A stretch of 64,000 bases of DNA from Patagioenas fasciata (Eukaryota; Chordata; Aves; Columbiformes; Columbidae). The stretch spans positions 48,969,898-49,033,897 of the forward strand of contig NC_092521.1 of the NCBI RefSeq assembly GCF_037038585.1. Direction: 5' to 3'. Every line of letters begins with the position of its first letter. Position 1 is the first letter of the stretch. Position numbers and translations under genes: made by a program. The notes under the pieces were generated by a model that was not told the origin of the DNA, did not search any database, and was given only the letters and a program-made list of their open reading frames with translations. This document shows positions 1-14,300 of this stretch, in pieces.

Positions 1-3000
1 TCTCCATCCGTGCTCCCTGTCCCTGCCTCCGAGCAGGGGCACGGAAAGCATAATGTGTCAGTGCCCTCTCCTCTCTATCTCCCTGTGCTTCCCTAGGGGA
101 CAAGGATGGATATGCACCATTGCACCACCCCTCAGAGGAGCCACAGAAGCATGGACAGGTGTCTGTCTCACTACCCTTGCTCCTGCAAGGGGTGATTTCT
201 TGCAGAGGAGAGGGGCCAGCAACCAGAGAAAGCGCTGTTATCCCTTGAGCAACTGCAGCAGCTGCTGCTATGCATGGGAGTGGGCACCTACAGTTCCTTC
301 CCCAGGTTGTCAGCCTCACTAGAGCAATACAGCAGCTTCATGAAATACCTTAATATCTTTACAGTACTTTGGGATCCTTACACAGCAGGCACTAGAGAAA
401 AGACATAATTGTAAATAAAAACTTGACAGGTAGCTGGGTGTGCCAACATCCTCTAGCCACCCTCAGACGTGATGCAGTGGAAGAGAAGCAGCATTGCTCT
501 GGCCACCTTTCTCCAACCTCTCCAGCATGCACACACACATATACAGACACACATGCCTGGGAGCTCCAAACCCCAGCTGGACAGGCCATTTGCTGAGGGA
601 GAAAAAACACAGTCTGTTGGCTCTTCAGCCAAAATTGCCAAGCAGGGGAAGCTGCACTGAGTTCACCAGCCTAAAATCAACCTCCACATGTGGTGGCACC
701 TCTGAGAAAACCCTGGGACTGGTGTGGGATGTGAAATTCTCCAGGCACTCCCAGCCTGGCTTGGTACTCATGTGGAGCAGGGACCTGAAGGCAAAATACT
801 TTGTGTTCTCTTTCTTTTTCCTCTGTCCCTCCCAAACAGGCAGATTTTGGCAGGCTGAGAGACAATCTAATCTATCTAAGAAGATGAATTATTAGTATTT
901 ATCCCTCTTTCAAGGATCTGTGCTCATATTTTACTGGGGTGAGGGGGGAAGAGAAGTGTGGCTGGGACCTTTACAAGTGTCCTCAGCAGATTGCAGGGTG
1001 ATTTCAAGGGCAGCTTCTGACACAGGGTATCAACAACAACGGAGCCTAGTTTGAGAACCCACCCTTAACTCACTCTAATTTATATGCAGACCAAGCAGCA
1101 ACATTATTGTTCAGCTGGGGGCATATTTAATTGCTGAATGTTCTGCAGATGTCTTGCAGGCTGTATAGATAAAGGCATTTAAGTTGCTGACTTATAACAG
1201 CACATCTTTCTTCCTTTAACATAAAAATCCCTACCTTCTTTGATGGATACTGAATTTTTAGGACTGAAATCCTGTGCTAGTCCTTCAGAATATTTTAGTG
1301 AATGTTAAACTCCTGGCACTGCGAGGCAACAGCTAAACCCTCATGCCTTTTCATCGGGGAAAAAAAATGAGATTCATTACTGCAAAAGCAATGCCTTCCC
1401 ATGGTATGAAACTGAGGAAGGTCCATTATTGTTTCTTTAAACCCAGCAGTAGGATTTGTCAGGCTCTAGCCAGACACCAAAAGGGCCTGCAGTTTATTTC
1501 GGTGCAAGCAGTCTGCTCAGCACTGTATAAGATGTACAAGGAGTCAGGGGCCTCGCCCCAAAGAGGTTACAGCCCAAGGGTAGTCGTGCAAAGCACTGCT
1601 GGTGCCAAGGGTACAGCACAGCTACCCTTCATGGCAATGCTGGGAGGTGGTAATCAAGTCAGGATCAGGCCCATGAACTTAAAGCTCTTCCCTATTGCTA
1701 GTTCACGTCTGAAGGACTAAATACTGCATATTGTCTTTTTTTTTTTTTTTTTTAAATCCCTCCCAACTTTCAAGAATAATCAGATTTACGAATGGATGTC
1801 TCGTGTTTTTTTAACGACACCTACAATGTCCTTTCTGGCTCACACTGCACCAGGACACCTCCGTCCTAGTGACATAGGTGTCTGACAATTTGTCAGGGAG
1901 ATAGCCATAAGTTAGGCAGAAAACCGGACTCCATTAAAAAAACATAAAAGCTGGGAGGAGGCAACTTGATGTGGCATGGCTCCTGGCGATGAGGAAGCAT
2001 GAGTGCATACTGAAGCTTAGAAATAGAAAGTGATGTCCTCATAAAAATATGGCTTTAGGCTGGTGTGCCACTAGAAATTCTTCTGTCAGTTTAGAATATT
2101 TAGCTCCAAGGGATCTCTACTTTCAAATGGATCTTTTGATGCAAAATAGGCTGCACAGACGGAGATAGTGTTGAGGAAGGGAGAGTCACATTCGCTCTCA
2201 GTTATGCTTGGTAAACTGAAGATTTTTAGATAGGCTTTTTGATCCCAAAATATTGAGTGGGCAGGTGGTTTAGCTTACCGGTGTGCTGAGTCTCCAGGCC
2301 CTTCTAACTGAAAACCGTGTCTGATGCCTGGGCAGCTAAACAATACTGAAATCTTCAGCACTGCTGGTTATCAGGGGAACCTCTTTAGCCTAATTTGAAA
2401 GCTCAAAGCTCCAGGCAACTGAATTTTTTTCGTTACAGGCTCTTTTGTGTGATGTTCCAATGCAGTATATCCAATCAATGATGTGATACCACGCACGGTA
2501 CCATCATGTGGATGTTTACTCCCTCCGTGTTTTGTATTTGACTTGTTAAACTGCAAGAAGAGTTCGGGGAACAAATGAAAGAAAAAATAAAAAAGCAAAC
2601 TCCTCAGTTCCCTTGCTGCAGAAATTTAAACTAGCGAATACACAAGCCTCAGTGCTCCAAGAGAAATGAAAAGGAGCGGAAAGTGAAAATATATACATAT
2701 GTATACACATGAACAAAACATGAGCCACAGTCATGGCAATCTGGGCTCCAATGTGCCAAACAAAAGGGGTTATTCCTTCAAGCAATTTTTGTGCCGTAAA
2801 ATTTAGGACACAACAAGGCTGGTTTATGATCACGCTGTAGATTCCACTATAAAACTATACAGTTTCAGTACAGTAAATTCCACTGAATGATTAGGGCAGG
2901 CTGGTTTGGGGGATTTTTAATATTGCATCTTCTAAAAGAAATAATGTTAAGAATAATCCAGATGGAGGGAGGGGGACAAGACTAATTATCAGGATTCTCA

Positions 3001-5404
3001 TTCTTCCTTTTTTTCTGTAATTCCTGTCACACATGCACTTCATAATTTAAATTCATTTGGGAAAATTACAGGAACTGTAAAGATTCTTTCCACATTGATT
3101 TTTTTAACAAAAAAATAATGCACCAGATCTTCAGATTGAATGAAAAAGCCCAGACCATTTCATTTCCAGTGTACCTGTGTAAATTATGATAAATTGATTT
3201 TATTTATTAGGATGCCAAGAATAAAAGTAAGAGCAAGCTCCACGATGAATGATTCATTTACAGAGGGTGCCTGATGCCTCCTGAGGTTGTGCCCCAGAAG
3301 AGCAGGAGCAAATTATGGAAACTCCTTTGGTTTATAACACTTTGGATTTCATTTGTTGTGAGCTATGTCATCCAGTCCAATGCTAAAAACACAAAAGACG
3401 ATTCAGGACTACAAATTCAAACAGGACTAGATTAAAAGATTTTAAACCTTTGGAACGAAGATTTCAGCTCAACTCAAACCAATGTTTGCACTCCATGCGT
3501 TTTTCTGTGTTTACAAGATTTTCACTTCCCGTCTGGTTTCTCTTGCCACTCTGTTCCAAAGCGAATCATAAACCTGCATTTCTGATGCTGTAGTCCCTGT
3601 TCAGTGAGATAACTGTGACACTGGGAGTTTCTCCTGGTCATTTCACACGGTTACTCTCAAATGAGAAATATCTGAACCTTAATCTCTGCAAAGAGGCAAA
3701 TGGACAATCAAAAGTGGCAGGCATCTGACAGGGACAAGGTTCTATGATGCACACTGAGCTGTTTTCTTACACCAGGAGAAGAATCCCTTCTTTTTCAGCT
3801 TGATCATGCCGGTGCTGAGTGACAGCTGATGGTGCTGATAACCTTGTGCTGTCATTGACATGAGCCAGGCATGAGGTTATTCCATTCTGCAGGGCTGTAT
3901 CCTGCTCTCAGCATTACCCTGGAGCATTTACCAGGTAGCTACATCTTAGTGTTATTTTTGGCATCCTGAAAAATAAAATCATCTTACCATTATTTATACA
4001 TTTCCATGGGAGCCAAGTGTCTGTGGACATACACTGGCTTTGAGTTCAACTAATGCTGCTGTCCCTTTCACTGCGTTAGCTCTCTGCCATATAAATCTTC
4101 ACAGTGAGTTCACGATGATTTTGGTGACCCCCCGAAGATGTCATCAGAGAACAGTTGTGACAGAGAGGAAGTGAGGAATCAGGCAACACTTAGACATTCG
4201 TATTGGGTGCATTAATCTCACTTACATGAAAAACATTATCCAAAGTATAAAAATATTGTTGACTTAGTAAACAAATTGCTGTTGAAGTCAGGTGGATGTA
4301 ATCAGATGAGACTTCTTTTCTCTCTTAGGGTCTTTGGTGTCAGGGTAACAAATCCAAAAGCACGCCAAGAGATATTGATCAAATTCATTCGAGATGAGCA
4401 AGTTTTTCTTTCTTTTCTCTCTGACTCTCTGTATCCACATGGTTCGGATCTGTTTGTCCACCTTTCAGCTGTTTTCAGCTCATGTCATTTGTAAGCAGAG
4501 GGGAAGGTAAACATAAGCAGGCAATGACTGCCACTCAGGACACTCAATCAAATAATGAAAAAACAGCACTCTCCAGATAGGAAGCACAGCAGAAAAGCAA
4601 AGAATTACATTAGCGTAGGTGAAAGGGTGAGCCAACTAACCTCTGATCCCAGGGAGGTAGGAGGGATTGAAAGGTCTGCCCAGGTCTGTGGGGGATCTGA
4701 GGGCCCCCAAGTCCTTGAAATTGTGCCAACACCTTCCAAAACGTGCCTGGGGCAGCACAGCATTGCCTGCCTTTTGGATTCCTCTCAAATCTGAAGTGAA
4801 GCTCAGCTGAACCAAAACTAAATAAAACCAGAGGGTTTAGGCATTTGTCCTCTGAATGCACAAGGTATAACCAGGCACTAAGAAACTGGAAAAAAAAAAA
4901 AAGAGAAAACACACAAAACAGGTAGTGACTTTATTTAAATGCCACAGCTTAGACATTTATTAATCTAGGTGTGTTACAAGCCCTGCACTCAAATGATGTA
5001 GTAAGTGACATTAGGAGAAATGCTTTTGCTTTCTATACAGTCAAAGGTAATCTGGTACAGAATGACCTAGGACATTCAATATGGCAGCATCAGCAACTGT
5101 TTTACCTACTCACAGCCTATTTTGCCCATTCATACACGAGAGGTTGGCAGAGATATTTTTCCAAAACCTTGTGATCCAGACATTCTGGAAACACCAGCAT
5201 GCCCACAAGCAAGAGCTTTCCCTTTTGCTGCTGTTTATTTTCACTTTACGTCAGGGGAACATAACATACATTTCTGTCAAGTCATATGGTAGCAAGTATG
5301 CTCAAAGGAATGCTCATCCTAACAATAATGTCAGAAATAACTCATTTTTCCAAACGGCAAGTTTTAATTGCCAGTTTAATCTAGTGTAATAACAATACGG
5401 AGGC
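1..5404. other. Non-coding AT-rich flank, no gene recognised
   Basis: Open frames here are short (up to about 130 codons), lack recognisable domains and are not bounded by convincing splice sites with family similarity. The stretch contains a short CA-rich patch near 525-550, a poly-T run at 1,735-1,754 and scattered AT-rich sequence. One possible old repeat fragment is listed separately. I read it as intergenic DNA or an upstream intron. Confidence 0.6.
1495..1582 (+). repeat. Possible ancient amniote repeat fragment
   Basis: The stretch reads as a transition from 'cactgtataagatgtacaag' to a 'ccccaaagaggttacagccc' phrase. This resembles a motif that recurs in ancient amniote dispersed repeats (tail of old SINE/LINE families). 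The resemblance is from memory and the family is not identified. It could be chance. Confidence 0.3.
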
Positions 5405-5512
5405 TTTAGGCCTTAGTTCATCAAAGCATTTAAACATGTGCTTAAGTATCATTGTACTTAATGAGACTTAAGTCTCTGCCTAAGTGTTTAGCTAGTTGAG
5501 TGACTTGATACA
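5405..5512. repeat. Possible ancient repeat rich in TTAAG/CTTAA
   Basis: A run of phrases such as 'gcatttaaacatgtgcttaa' followed by inverted CTTAA/TTAAG words resembles a dispersed, partly palindromic sequence common in sauropsid genomes. I cannot name the family. A repeat-library search would decide it. Confidence 0.3.
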
Positions 5513-5644
5513 GGAACTGAGGAGTAAATGTCCACTGCTCAAGTCAGACCACTGATAATACGATTTCAGAAAGTATTTTCTGAATAGAAACTTCTGAGTG
5601 TAAAGTTTGGGAGTGCAGGGGAATTAACACGGGGAAAGGCAAAA

Positions 5645-5846
5645 TAAAACTCTCAAAAATGGAACAGGGTCCCCAGGGAGGTGTCACAGGCACAAGCCTG
5701 ACAGTGTTCAAGAAGAGACTAGATAACACCCTCAGACACATGGTGTGAACTGTGGGGTTGTCATATGCGGGGACAGGAGGTGGACTCAAGGATCCTTGAG
5801 GGTCCCTTCCAACTCAGGACATTCTATGAATGTCTATTCTACGAAA
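5645..5846 (+). mobile_element. CR1 LINE fragment, 3' end
   Basis: Shows the end of the CR1 coding region and the 3' untranslated end: a 'gtccccagggaggtgtcaca' phrase, a frame resembling the C-terminus of the CR1 reverse-transcriptase protein (…TVFKKRLDN…), then the near-invariant 'gggtcccttccaactcagga' block and two copies of the ATTCTATG/ATTCTACG octamer tail. It is strongly 5'-truncated, as most CR1 insertions are. The divergence suggests an old copy. Confidence 0.88.
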
Positions 5847-7214
5847 ATGAATCAACTTGTCACTACTAGAGCAGTCACTCAAAGGAGGAGCTGATTGGCA
5901 TACTCCCAGACAAAACAGAAATGGTAAAAAGTAATCAAACACAGTAACATGGCAGAATCCAGCAAGTCAAATTAAGAAAACACCCTTTGAGAAGATGAAA
6001 ACCTCTACAAATTGTAATCAGGAAACAGGTCACTTTCTGTCACTGGCGATCCCACTGCATACAGGGATGGCTGCAGTCACCCAGAAACACCTGACGGCTG
6101 AGCAGGGGGACAGGCATCTGGACCTGAAGACAGCCCTTGGGCAGTCTGTGACCCAACCCAGCCATTTCAGAGCATGGCATTTTGATACTGTCCTGCAATT
6201 CACAGTGTGCCCAGCAATCTTCCCTATTTTCCCTTTTTTCTCTAAAAAATAAATTATTTTAGGAAACCCAGTAGGCCAAAGCCATTGTGTATAACAGCAC
6301 TGATTGTATAGCTCATAATTTAAAAATTAGGAAGTGCAGAAGTAAGGGGTTTATGCACAGCTTTGACTCTGTTGCTCACAGAGATAGGTATGTGTATATA
6401 CACACATATAGATACACACGAAAGAGTATTCTGTACTGCTACTCCTGTAAAGGAGTTCCTGTAAAACCGGGTAATGTTTAAGACCTGAAAAAAAAGTAAC
6501 ACAATGCATTTGTTACCAGTACTAAAAGTCATATGGAATTGCAGTATGTTTGTTTCCACAAGCTTATACTTTGGATCTGTGATATGATCTCCACAGTAAA
6601 ATGAATTTAGAGATCAAAATAGAAATGAAAACTACAAATCTGGGATCTTGACAGAACTTTGCTATTCACTTCAGTTTGACAAGGAGTACAGCTGGCATGA
6701 AAACGATTTTTTCTTAGGACATACAGATCATTGAAGTGCACCAAGTAACTCCCTGAAAAATCCAGAAGGATGGTGTGTGGTACGCATCTATTTGCAAGTT
6801 CCTTATTCCCTGAAATGCTATGATTAAAAAAGTCAAGTATTCATTACAAGGAAGTTTGCAATTTAAATCTTGCAGTTAGTAGTGTTTCGCAACTAAATTA
6901 GTTAAGAATGGAAGATGTAAAACACAGACAGACATATATATAAAATCCTGCAGTTGTATAGCTAAGGCCATAGAAGGAAGTTGTTGTATTAACTTTACTT
7001 GAGAAAAAGACTGTGCCTTTGCAATCTTATGACACCATTTCTCACTGAAAGCTGGCAAGTGTGCAAGTCCTTTCACAAACGTTAAGTCATCTGCACCAAT
7101 ATAGGATAGTTAAGATGATTTATTTGGATTTCCTTCAAGCTTTTGACAAGACCTCTTACTAAAAAAATATCCTGTAAAAGCTGTACAGTAGAAAAGTAGT
7201 GTTGTTCTCTGTTG

Positions 7215-7420
7215 CAAAAAGCGCACTGGGAGACAGGAACTCCTGAGTTCTCATTGTATTTCCTTTGATCTATACGCCCTGTTCATAATAAGCCTGACAC
7301 TTATTCCTTCTGTGGCTTTGGGCAAGTCATATAATCTCTCTGCCTCATTTTCTTATCTTGGGGGGTATTGCATGGATTAGTTAGTCAATGTTTGTAAAGC
7401 AGCTGAAAGAGTATTGACTG
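7215..7420 (+). mobile_element. MIR-type (CORE) SINE remnant
   Basis: The phrase 'ctttgggcaagtcatataat' followed by 'ctctctgcctcattttctta' and later 'atgtttgtaaagcagctgaa' follows the order of the MIR consensus (…CTTGGGCAAGTcACTTAAcCTCTCTGccTCAgTTTcctcATC…). The upstream 'gcactgggagacaggaactc' fits the start of the SINE body. It is highly diverged, as expected for an ancient amniote SINE. Confidence 0.65.
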
Positions 7421-10400
7421 GATTCTCCCAGCGAGGCAGGGACACTCAGCTTCTCGGAAAGTCACGACCAATAAATTCTAAGGCGTGTTACAGAAAACAA
7501 ATACCTGAAGAAAAATGAGCCCAACCTTAACATCGACTAAACCCGGTTTAGTTCAGCTTGTTCATGAAAAAGGTTGCACACACCAACTCGCCTGCCATTG
7601 CTGTCAAAGGAGCCCAGGGCCTCCCAGGGGTGATTGGCATCCTTCAGGTTTAGGGCTGTAGCTGTTCGTGAGAAAGAAGGTAGAATGGAGCACTTCCAAA
7701 GGGGACACCAAAACCACCCTCAACAAATGTTTGCACTAGTGAGCTGGCGGAGGAAAATAAACAGTGAATGAGTGACACTTGCTGATGATACTCATTGTCC
7801 TATGCAGTTGAAAAGGATTGTGAGAAGCCTGAGATGAATAAAGAATATTGGTGTATCCTGAATTTGGGGATGATTGATGATCAAATGAAATTTATCTTGG
7901 ACAAGCATAAGGTAACAAACATTGACAATGTTCTCTCTGTGATCTCATTGATTTTTTTTAAGTTTGTCTTGAATTTGCTGCACAGTCACAACCTTAATGT
8001 TTCCATATCTATCTGTATGTGGACATAGGGAAATAACTGTGAGAGGATCGCTTCTGTGCTAGACATCCATGTGTGTGGTTTAGCTGACCATTGAGTTTAA
8101 AAGGCAAATTCAGAATATCTTCCTCTAAAACATCAAGAGAAATCATGAGAAACAGTACCATGACCAAGCCACTGATAAGTGTCGGAAAATCACCAGGCAA
8201 AGGGAAAATAATGTTTTCTCAGTATTTGTGACCTCTTCTGATCATTTTGGATACTGCTTTTTTCTGTTGGCTGATGTCAGGAGAGCAAGGGTGGCTGCCG
8301 CTGCATTAGTAAAAGTCTGCATTTTCTGCTGCAGAAGAGAAGTGCAGGACACAGAGGGATAAGCCAGTTTTGCCAGTGTGAGTGCATCTGCAGTAGTTAT
8401 TTTTCACTTTGGAATAGCTATCTGTGTGCACAGGTAGAGTAGGTGCAGATAGAGGAGAAGGCAGTCACTTGCTTTGATACAGAGCCCTATTTCTTTCTTC
8501 GCACCAGCAGCTATGTCAGCTACTTCAAGCCACTGACTCTTTGCCAGCACTGTTTGCTTTTATATCTGTCAGAGGAGTGTTCCCAGCATAGATGCGGCCT
8601 TGGCAGCAACAGTCACTTGCCTATGTGTCCTTGTGAGATGCTTCTTTCATGCCACCTTACTTGAACTGTCTTTGGATTTATATTTGATTATCATCCTGTC
8701 CTTTCTTTTCTAGGGGTTCCCCTTTAGCATTTACACTCCATGGTTCAGTTGCTCACAAGAAGACTGAAGGCTGGAAGAAACACAACAACAAAACCCAAAG
8801 CAGGTTAGCAGAACAACATTGGCTGACAATGTAGGACTTCTCTCAACAACTGTCTTATGCTGGTCGGGATGTCAAATGGTTTCCTGGAGGTATATATGGG
8901 AATACTGCCTTTGCATGAACTAGCACAGCCATTTTCAGTGACTATGGCATTAGAGGGAGAGTTTTGCCAGATGGGTGTTTTTTCCCTAGGAGACATTTTC
9001 ATTCTTTGCTTTGAGAGATGTCTGTGTTTATTTACACAAGCAGTTAAGTAAAATCCTCTTTACACTTGTAGGTCTCTTCATATCCCCCTAGCAGCTGTGA
9101 CAGAACCAGCAGGTCATGGATTAAAATATCGATGAGGTTCTGGCAAGTCACTGTTTTCGACCAAGAAATGAAAAAACAAGAATAGTGATGTGGCTGCAAG
9201 GTTCATACCTTGACCATACTCCTGATTGCTTATCGCTACCCAAAATGCCACTGCTGTCTGTTTCTGCTCAGTGTTCACAAGCTTCTTGTGCAAAACAAGG
9301 TACCAGGACACAACCAAAACATGAAAATTATCCTTATAACTGCAACTGTGATATATACACTACATGTCGAACCAAGAAAGAAGCACATAGTCACTTAACA
9401 TTTGTGCACCTTTCCTCCTTTGCATAAACTCATCCATCAAGTCTGGCCAGAGTAGCCCAGTTCCTAAAGTTCCTTGCAAACCTGGAAAATGACAATGATA
9501 TAGAATCAGTATGAGGTGAAAAACTGCTGCTTTTCAGGAGGTGACTAGCAGAAAAACATTGATTTAAAAGCAGATTTCTTCAAAATATTCCAAACAGAAA
9601 AGTACAGCTGCTTTCTGCAGATTCCAGTTTCTGCAAAGAGAGAGCAAGGAGATGCTAGCAACATCAGTTTTTCAAAGCTCATGAATAGAATTGAAATAAC
9701 AGGGTAATTTCTGTCACACAGAAATGTAACACAAACTGTAATACGCTTTTGTTTTGGGAAGGGAGTGTTCCAGACGGTTGCAGCTTCTTTAGCAAAAGGG
9801 TCGTTAAGTCTTTCAAATATCTTTTAGAAAAGATACACTTGGTCTACAAGGAGTCTAGAAAATGAGTCAAGAAAATTAGTCTGGTTCCAAAATCTGTGGA
9901 TCATTCATCACAATCAGTATTCGCAGGTCTAAACCTTTGGAATGCTCTGTTTCTGAATGGTGGATGTAATAACAGCCCTGTTCAAATTCTACAATCTGCC
10001 CCTTCTTTATCCAGACCACCTGTCTGACAATTCCAGACCAATATATGCACTCCCAGCCTTTGGGCTATTCAATATACAGATACAAATCCAAGTTTCACAG
10101 CCTGAGTTTCTCTTTCAGCTGTGTATTGTATCCCCCAGAAATATTTTCTCAATTGAACAGGATAGTTCATTGGGTAGAAATTCATACTTCAAATAACTAT
10201 GTCAACGTATTTCCATATTATGCTAGTATCTCACACTTTCTGGAAGAGTGTGTTTAGAAATACAGCTATATTGAAAGAGAGTACTGTACCATCAATGTCA
10301 ATTTCCTCTCTGAAAACTGGGAGTTGAGTAACGCTTCCGAGAATGGTGCTTTTAATGTTAAAAATCTGTGAAGGAAGGGTGTTTGTGCATTTTGTTATTT

Positions 10401-11344
10401 AACAACATCAAATACCTCTGTTTATTTTCTCTATGTATGTAAGTGTGCTCAGGGAGTATTTTTTTTAGATAGGAAACCTGAAAGATTCTGACACCCAAGA
10501 GATACACTAACATAAATTTCTAAGGTGCCCTGAAGGTTGTTCTTCCATTGTATAATAGGGTTTCTCATGAGCAGTTTTGGTTCAGGCAATAGGACTGTGA
10601 AGAAAAGCTGAGTGGTTCTGGACTAGATGAACTAAGAATAAAGCAGATTATACTACCTCTAGAGACCATATTTTTTGTTATAGGGTATTGGAATATAAAA
10701 TAGCAAAACGAAGCTAATCAAATGCTTATTTTTCTCCTTACCAATTCTGCCCCCATCAACATACACACACATACAGGCACACTCTACTCTCTTCCTCAGT
10801 GTAGTCTTTAGTTATTGTAGAATGAGCTGAGCAGTTAAATTGCAACGATCTTAGAGCAATCTGTAAAATCTCATGAGATACATTATCAATTATGAATTCC
10901 CCACGCTTTGTCTGAACAGTTAGACCAACTGAAGTTCCTTCCATTTTCAACCCTGCTGGTATTTCACATGCTCCAGCCCAGAAAAGCTTACAGTGATCAT
11001 AAGGGTGCATTAATCTTTTTGTAAACCATATTGACTAATCCGAATAAAACATCTGGCTTGCAATAGAGGAGAGGTTTCAAATGTGCATAGGGGAAATCCA
11101 GTCAAAGTAGTAGGTAGCAGGAGCTCTCTGCCTTCACGGGTTGTACAGAATTAGTCCTTTCCCACTTGTTTCGCAGCAGACAAGACAGACAGACTTTTCT
11201 GTGCAACAAATGTCTGAAGGTAAGAAAAAAACTTGGTGTGGTACTATCCTGTTGTACCCCTCAGAAAGCCTCTGCAATCACTGAGCAAGCAGAGGGGCTC
11301 CTTCTCAGTGGAGGGAATAACTGGGGAGGGAAGAAGGAAGCAGA

Positions 11345-11380
11345 GAACTTTGGGGAAATGCAGAGAATTTCCCAAAGTTC
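11345..11380. repeat. Short inverted repeat, 14-bp stem with one bulge
   Basis: The arms 11,345-11,359 and 11,367-11,380 are reverse complements over 14 base pairs. They read GAACTTTGGG(G)AAAT and ATTTCCCAAAGTTC, with one extra G in the left arm and a 7-nt loop. No known element was recognised. It could be a protein-binding palindrome, a local duplication or chance. Confidence 0.5.
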
Positions 11381-14300
11381 ATTATAAATGCATATACACA
11401 TATGAGGCAATGACACCAGGATTCACAGTTACAATCCTGCATGCTCAAAGGCAATCTTCTAAGTCCTTCTTATTTTTACGTTTACACAAGTGTCATGATT
11501 TGCTGGAGATTTTAGCATCTCCAGTTCTCTTGCTGGCAGAGAAATTTAGGGGCTCCAAAGGCTTCTGAAAGACACCCATGGAACAACCTCCAAAACCTGA
11601 GGAGTCTTTCTGCGAAACTACTCTGTGGTGCCTTGATTCCCCTTACACTCTGCAAGCTTATCCATATCTTCACAAGGGACCCAGAAACTTCCAGGAGATT
11701 CTGGTACACCAAAAATTGATGTTTCCAGAAAATAACTTAGTTCCTCTGGGAGTTTTCATAGCAATGATGAAATTACATAAATGACCTTCATCTCCCACTC
11801 CAGTGATGCTGCTTTTCTTTAAATCAGCTACCCACAGACTCTAGTTTTATTCTCTGAAGCAAGCAACTGTGTGAGCTTGGAGTTCAACAGATTTTGGTGC
11901 CGTGATGCAGAGAGAGACATCACCTCCTCCTACAGTGACTGGCAGGCAGAACTGTCGTATATGGGCAGTTGAGGGCAGAGCTACGGGATCCACATGGAAA
12001 TCCATCACTACGTTTGTTTCTGGATGCATTTGCATTGCCTAAGACAGAGACAACCTCACAACCGGGAACTACAGTGGGACATGGAAATACGTTTATTCAG
12101 CTCCTGTCTTTTAACTAAGAGCAAAAGGATATAAGTGGTGTAAGCATGTTGCGGAGGAGTGGACCCGCCACAAATTGCAAGCGGTACATAAGGGCTACAT
12201 AGCAACAGGGCAGAAGTACTTGTTGCTGCATTAGTTCAGCAACCTTCCTATAGCAGACGTGACTTGACCTCCTTTTATTCTCACAAATGCAGAAGGGATG
12301 CTATTGCTTGGGCTACTTCACTGTTTCGTGTGGTTCGCACTGTTCAATCCATTTCACAGTTAAATAACAAAATCTATTTCTTCAAACAGTGTATCAAAAT
12401 TTTACTGGTAATAAAGAATTGGTAATAAAATACACTATTTTTAACACTCCTTGGGGAAAATAAATCTGGAGAAAACATGTTCAGAAATCTCCTCCTTCAA
12501 ATGCAATGTAAAATCCTTCGTATTTTTCAAAAAAAGAAAAAAAGAGACACTTAAAAAATATCTAGTGCAGGCAACTGTTGCTAGCTTTTGCTAGCTCTTC
12601 TTAGTATTTTTGAAACAAGATTCCAATACACATGAAACTTATGGAACTGCAAGAGGGAACTTTCAAAAAAAGGTCAAGCTGATGTGAGGGCCCTCCCGAG
12701 AAAAGTCCTCCTACTTGTTTCCAGACAGGATTACAGCTAAATCAGAAATAATGTCCTTTAGCAAGTGGACACATATGATCTGCAGCCACTGGAAAACCTG
12801 CCTCTTCAAAAGCTCCAGTTTTCCAAACTGTTAACACTGACAATGATATGGCAAAGCCACTATAGTTTTCCAGAGGCTAATTATGAACAGGTGATAATTG
12901 GAGGAAAAATTCAGAAATCAAATATTGAGCTCGGTTTGAGCTCATTAAGGTTGCTACTCAGCATTGGTAAAATATTCATGCGCAAACACAATGTAGTTTT
13001 ATGTAAACCTGTTTGAAAAAAAGATAACGCCAAGTAAAACAGAACAGAATTTGGTTTAATGTGTTCTTGTATGCAAATTACCTCCGAGCAGTTAATACAG
13101 GTAAACTTGCTAACTTATTTAGATATATGCGACAACCCTTACGGGTTATATTGACCTCTTGTTAACTCTTCCGAGTACAGTCACACGAGTAGGAAATCCA
13201 GGCCTGAGATAAGGCAGTGGAGTCAAAGAGTTACGGCCGAGATGCTGAAAGCCTTGAGAAGGCAGAACAAGCAAACCCAGGGTCTCCCCTCTCCACTCCT
13301 GGGGAAGTACTACAAAGATTTCATTTGCATGTAAAAAGAGGTGCAGATTGTGCTTCAGAGTAGCAGTTAACATCAACTTCTTCGAGAATACCTCCATTTT
13401 ATTTATGTGCATTTATATTTTAAGCCCACCATGCAGAGGTAACGAAAACGCTGCAGTCCCATCATGATACGACAGTGGACAAATGGAGGCAACAGTATCA
13501 ACCCAAAATGGTTTACAGCTACCCCAGTGGGCATTTGCCCTATCCTGTGAATGTGAACTGAGAAATCAGCCCAAGATTTCGTGACTCAGAAAATTTTACC
13601 AAATGAATCTTCTTGAGGTAAAAAATACATTTTCTTACTTCTTAAGAAAATACACCTTTTATTATGTAGTGCCGACATCATTTGATAAACTCTTTGCTGC
13701 AGGTAAAATAACAGCACAAGGATATTTTTCACATTTTCAAAAGATGCTACATTGCTATTTTTCTTCACCTTTCTCCGTAATAGCCACCTGCAAGTTTGAA
13801 ATTAAAATGTATCCATTTACTGATTTTTTCCCCTGTATTATGCAGGTCACTAATGAGTGCCAGGTTGCTGGTATTGCTTTATTTATGTATTAGAAAGAGA
13901 AGAGCAGTAAAGCATTTAACAGAGTCACAAAGAGCCATAAAAACTTTCGTAGTGACACACTATAGGGCAGAAAGAAAATTAGGTCAAGACACAAGTCTAC
14001 TGAACTTATGAACTGTTAATTTCACCTGGACGGAAAACTTTGAAAATTTTCTTTACTGCGTTTTAATTAATTAGCAATGAGAATCTTTATGTTATTAAAC
14101 CAGATCTAAGCGCTTAAAAAAAGACTCTGTTGCTAAAGCTGCATAACATTAGTAAGGGTTGCAATGACCCCGTTCCACACAAAGCCAAGCTGGAGAAGAT
14201 TGAGGGGTGTTTTTCCTCTTGTGTGCTACTAGGTTTTGGGAGAATATTAAAAATAAAATTGGAAGATGAAGCCATGTTGAGTGTTTCCTGACACATGTAA

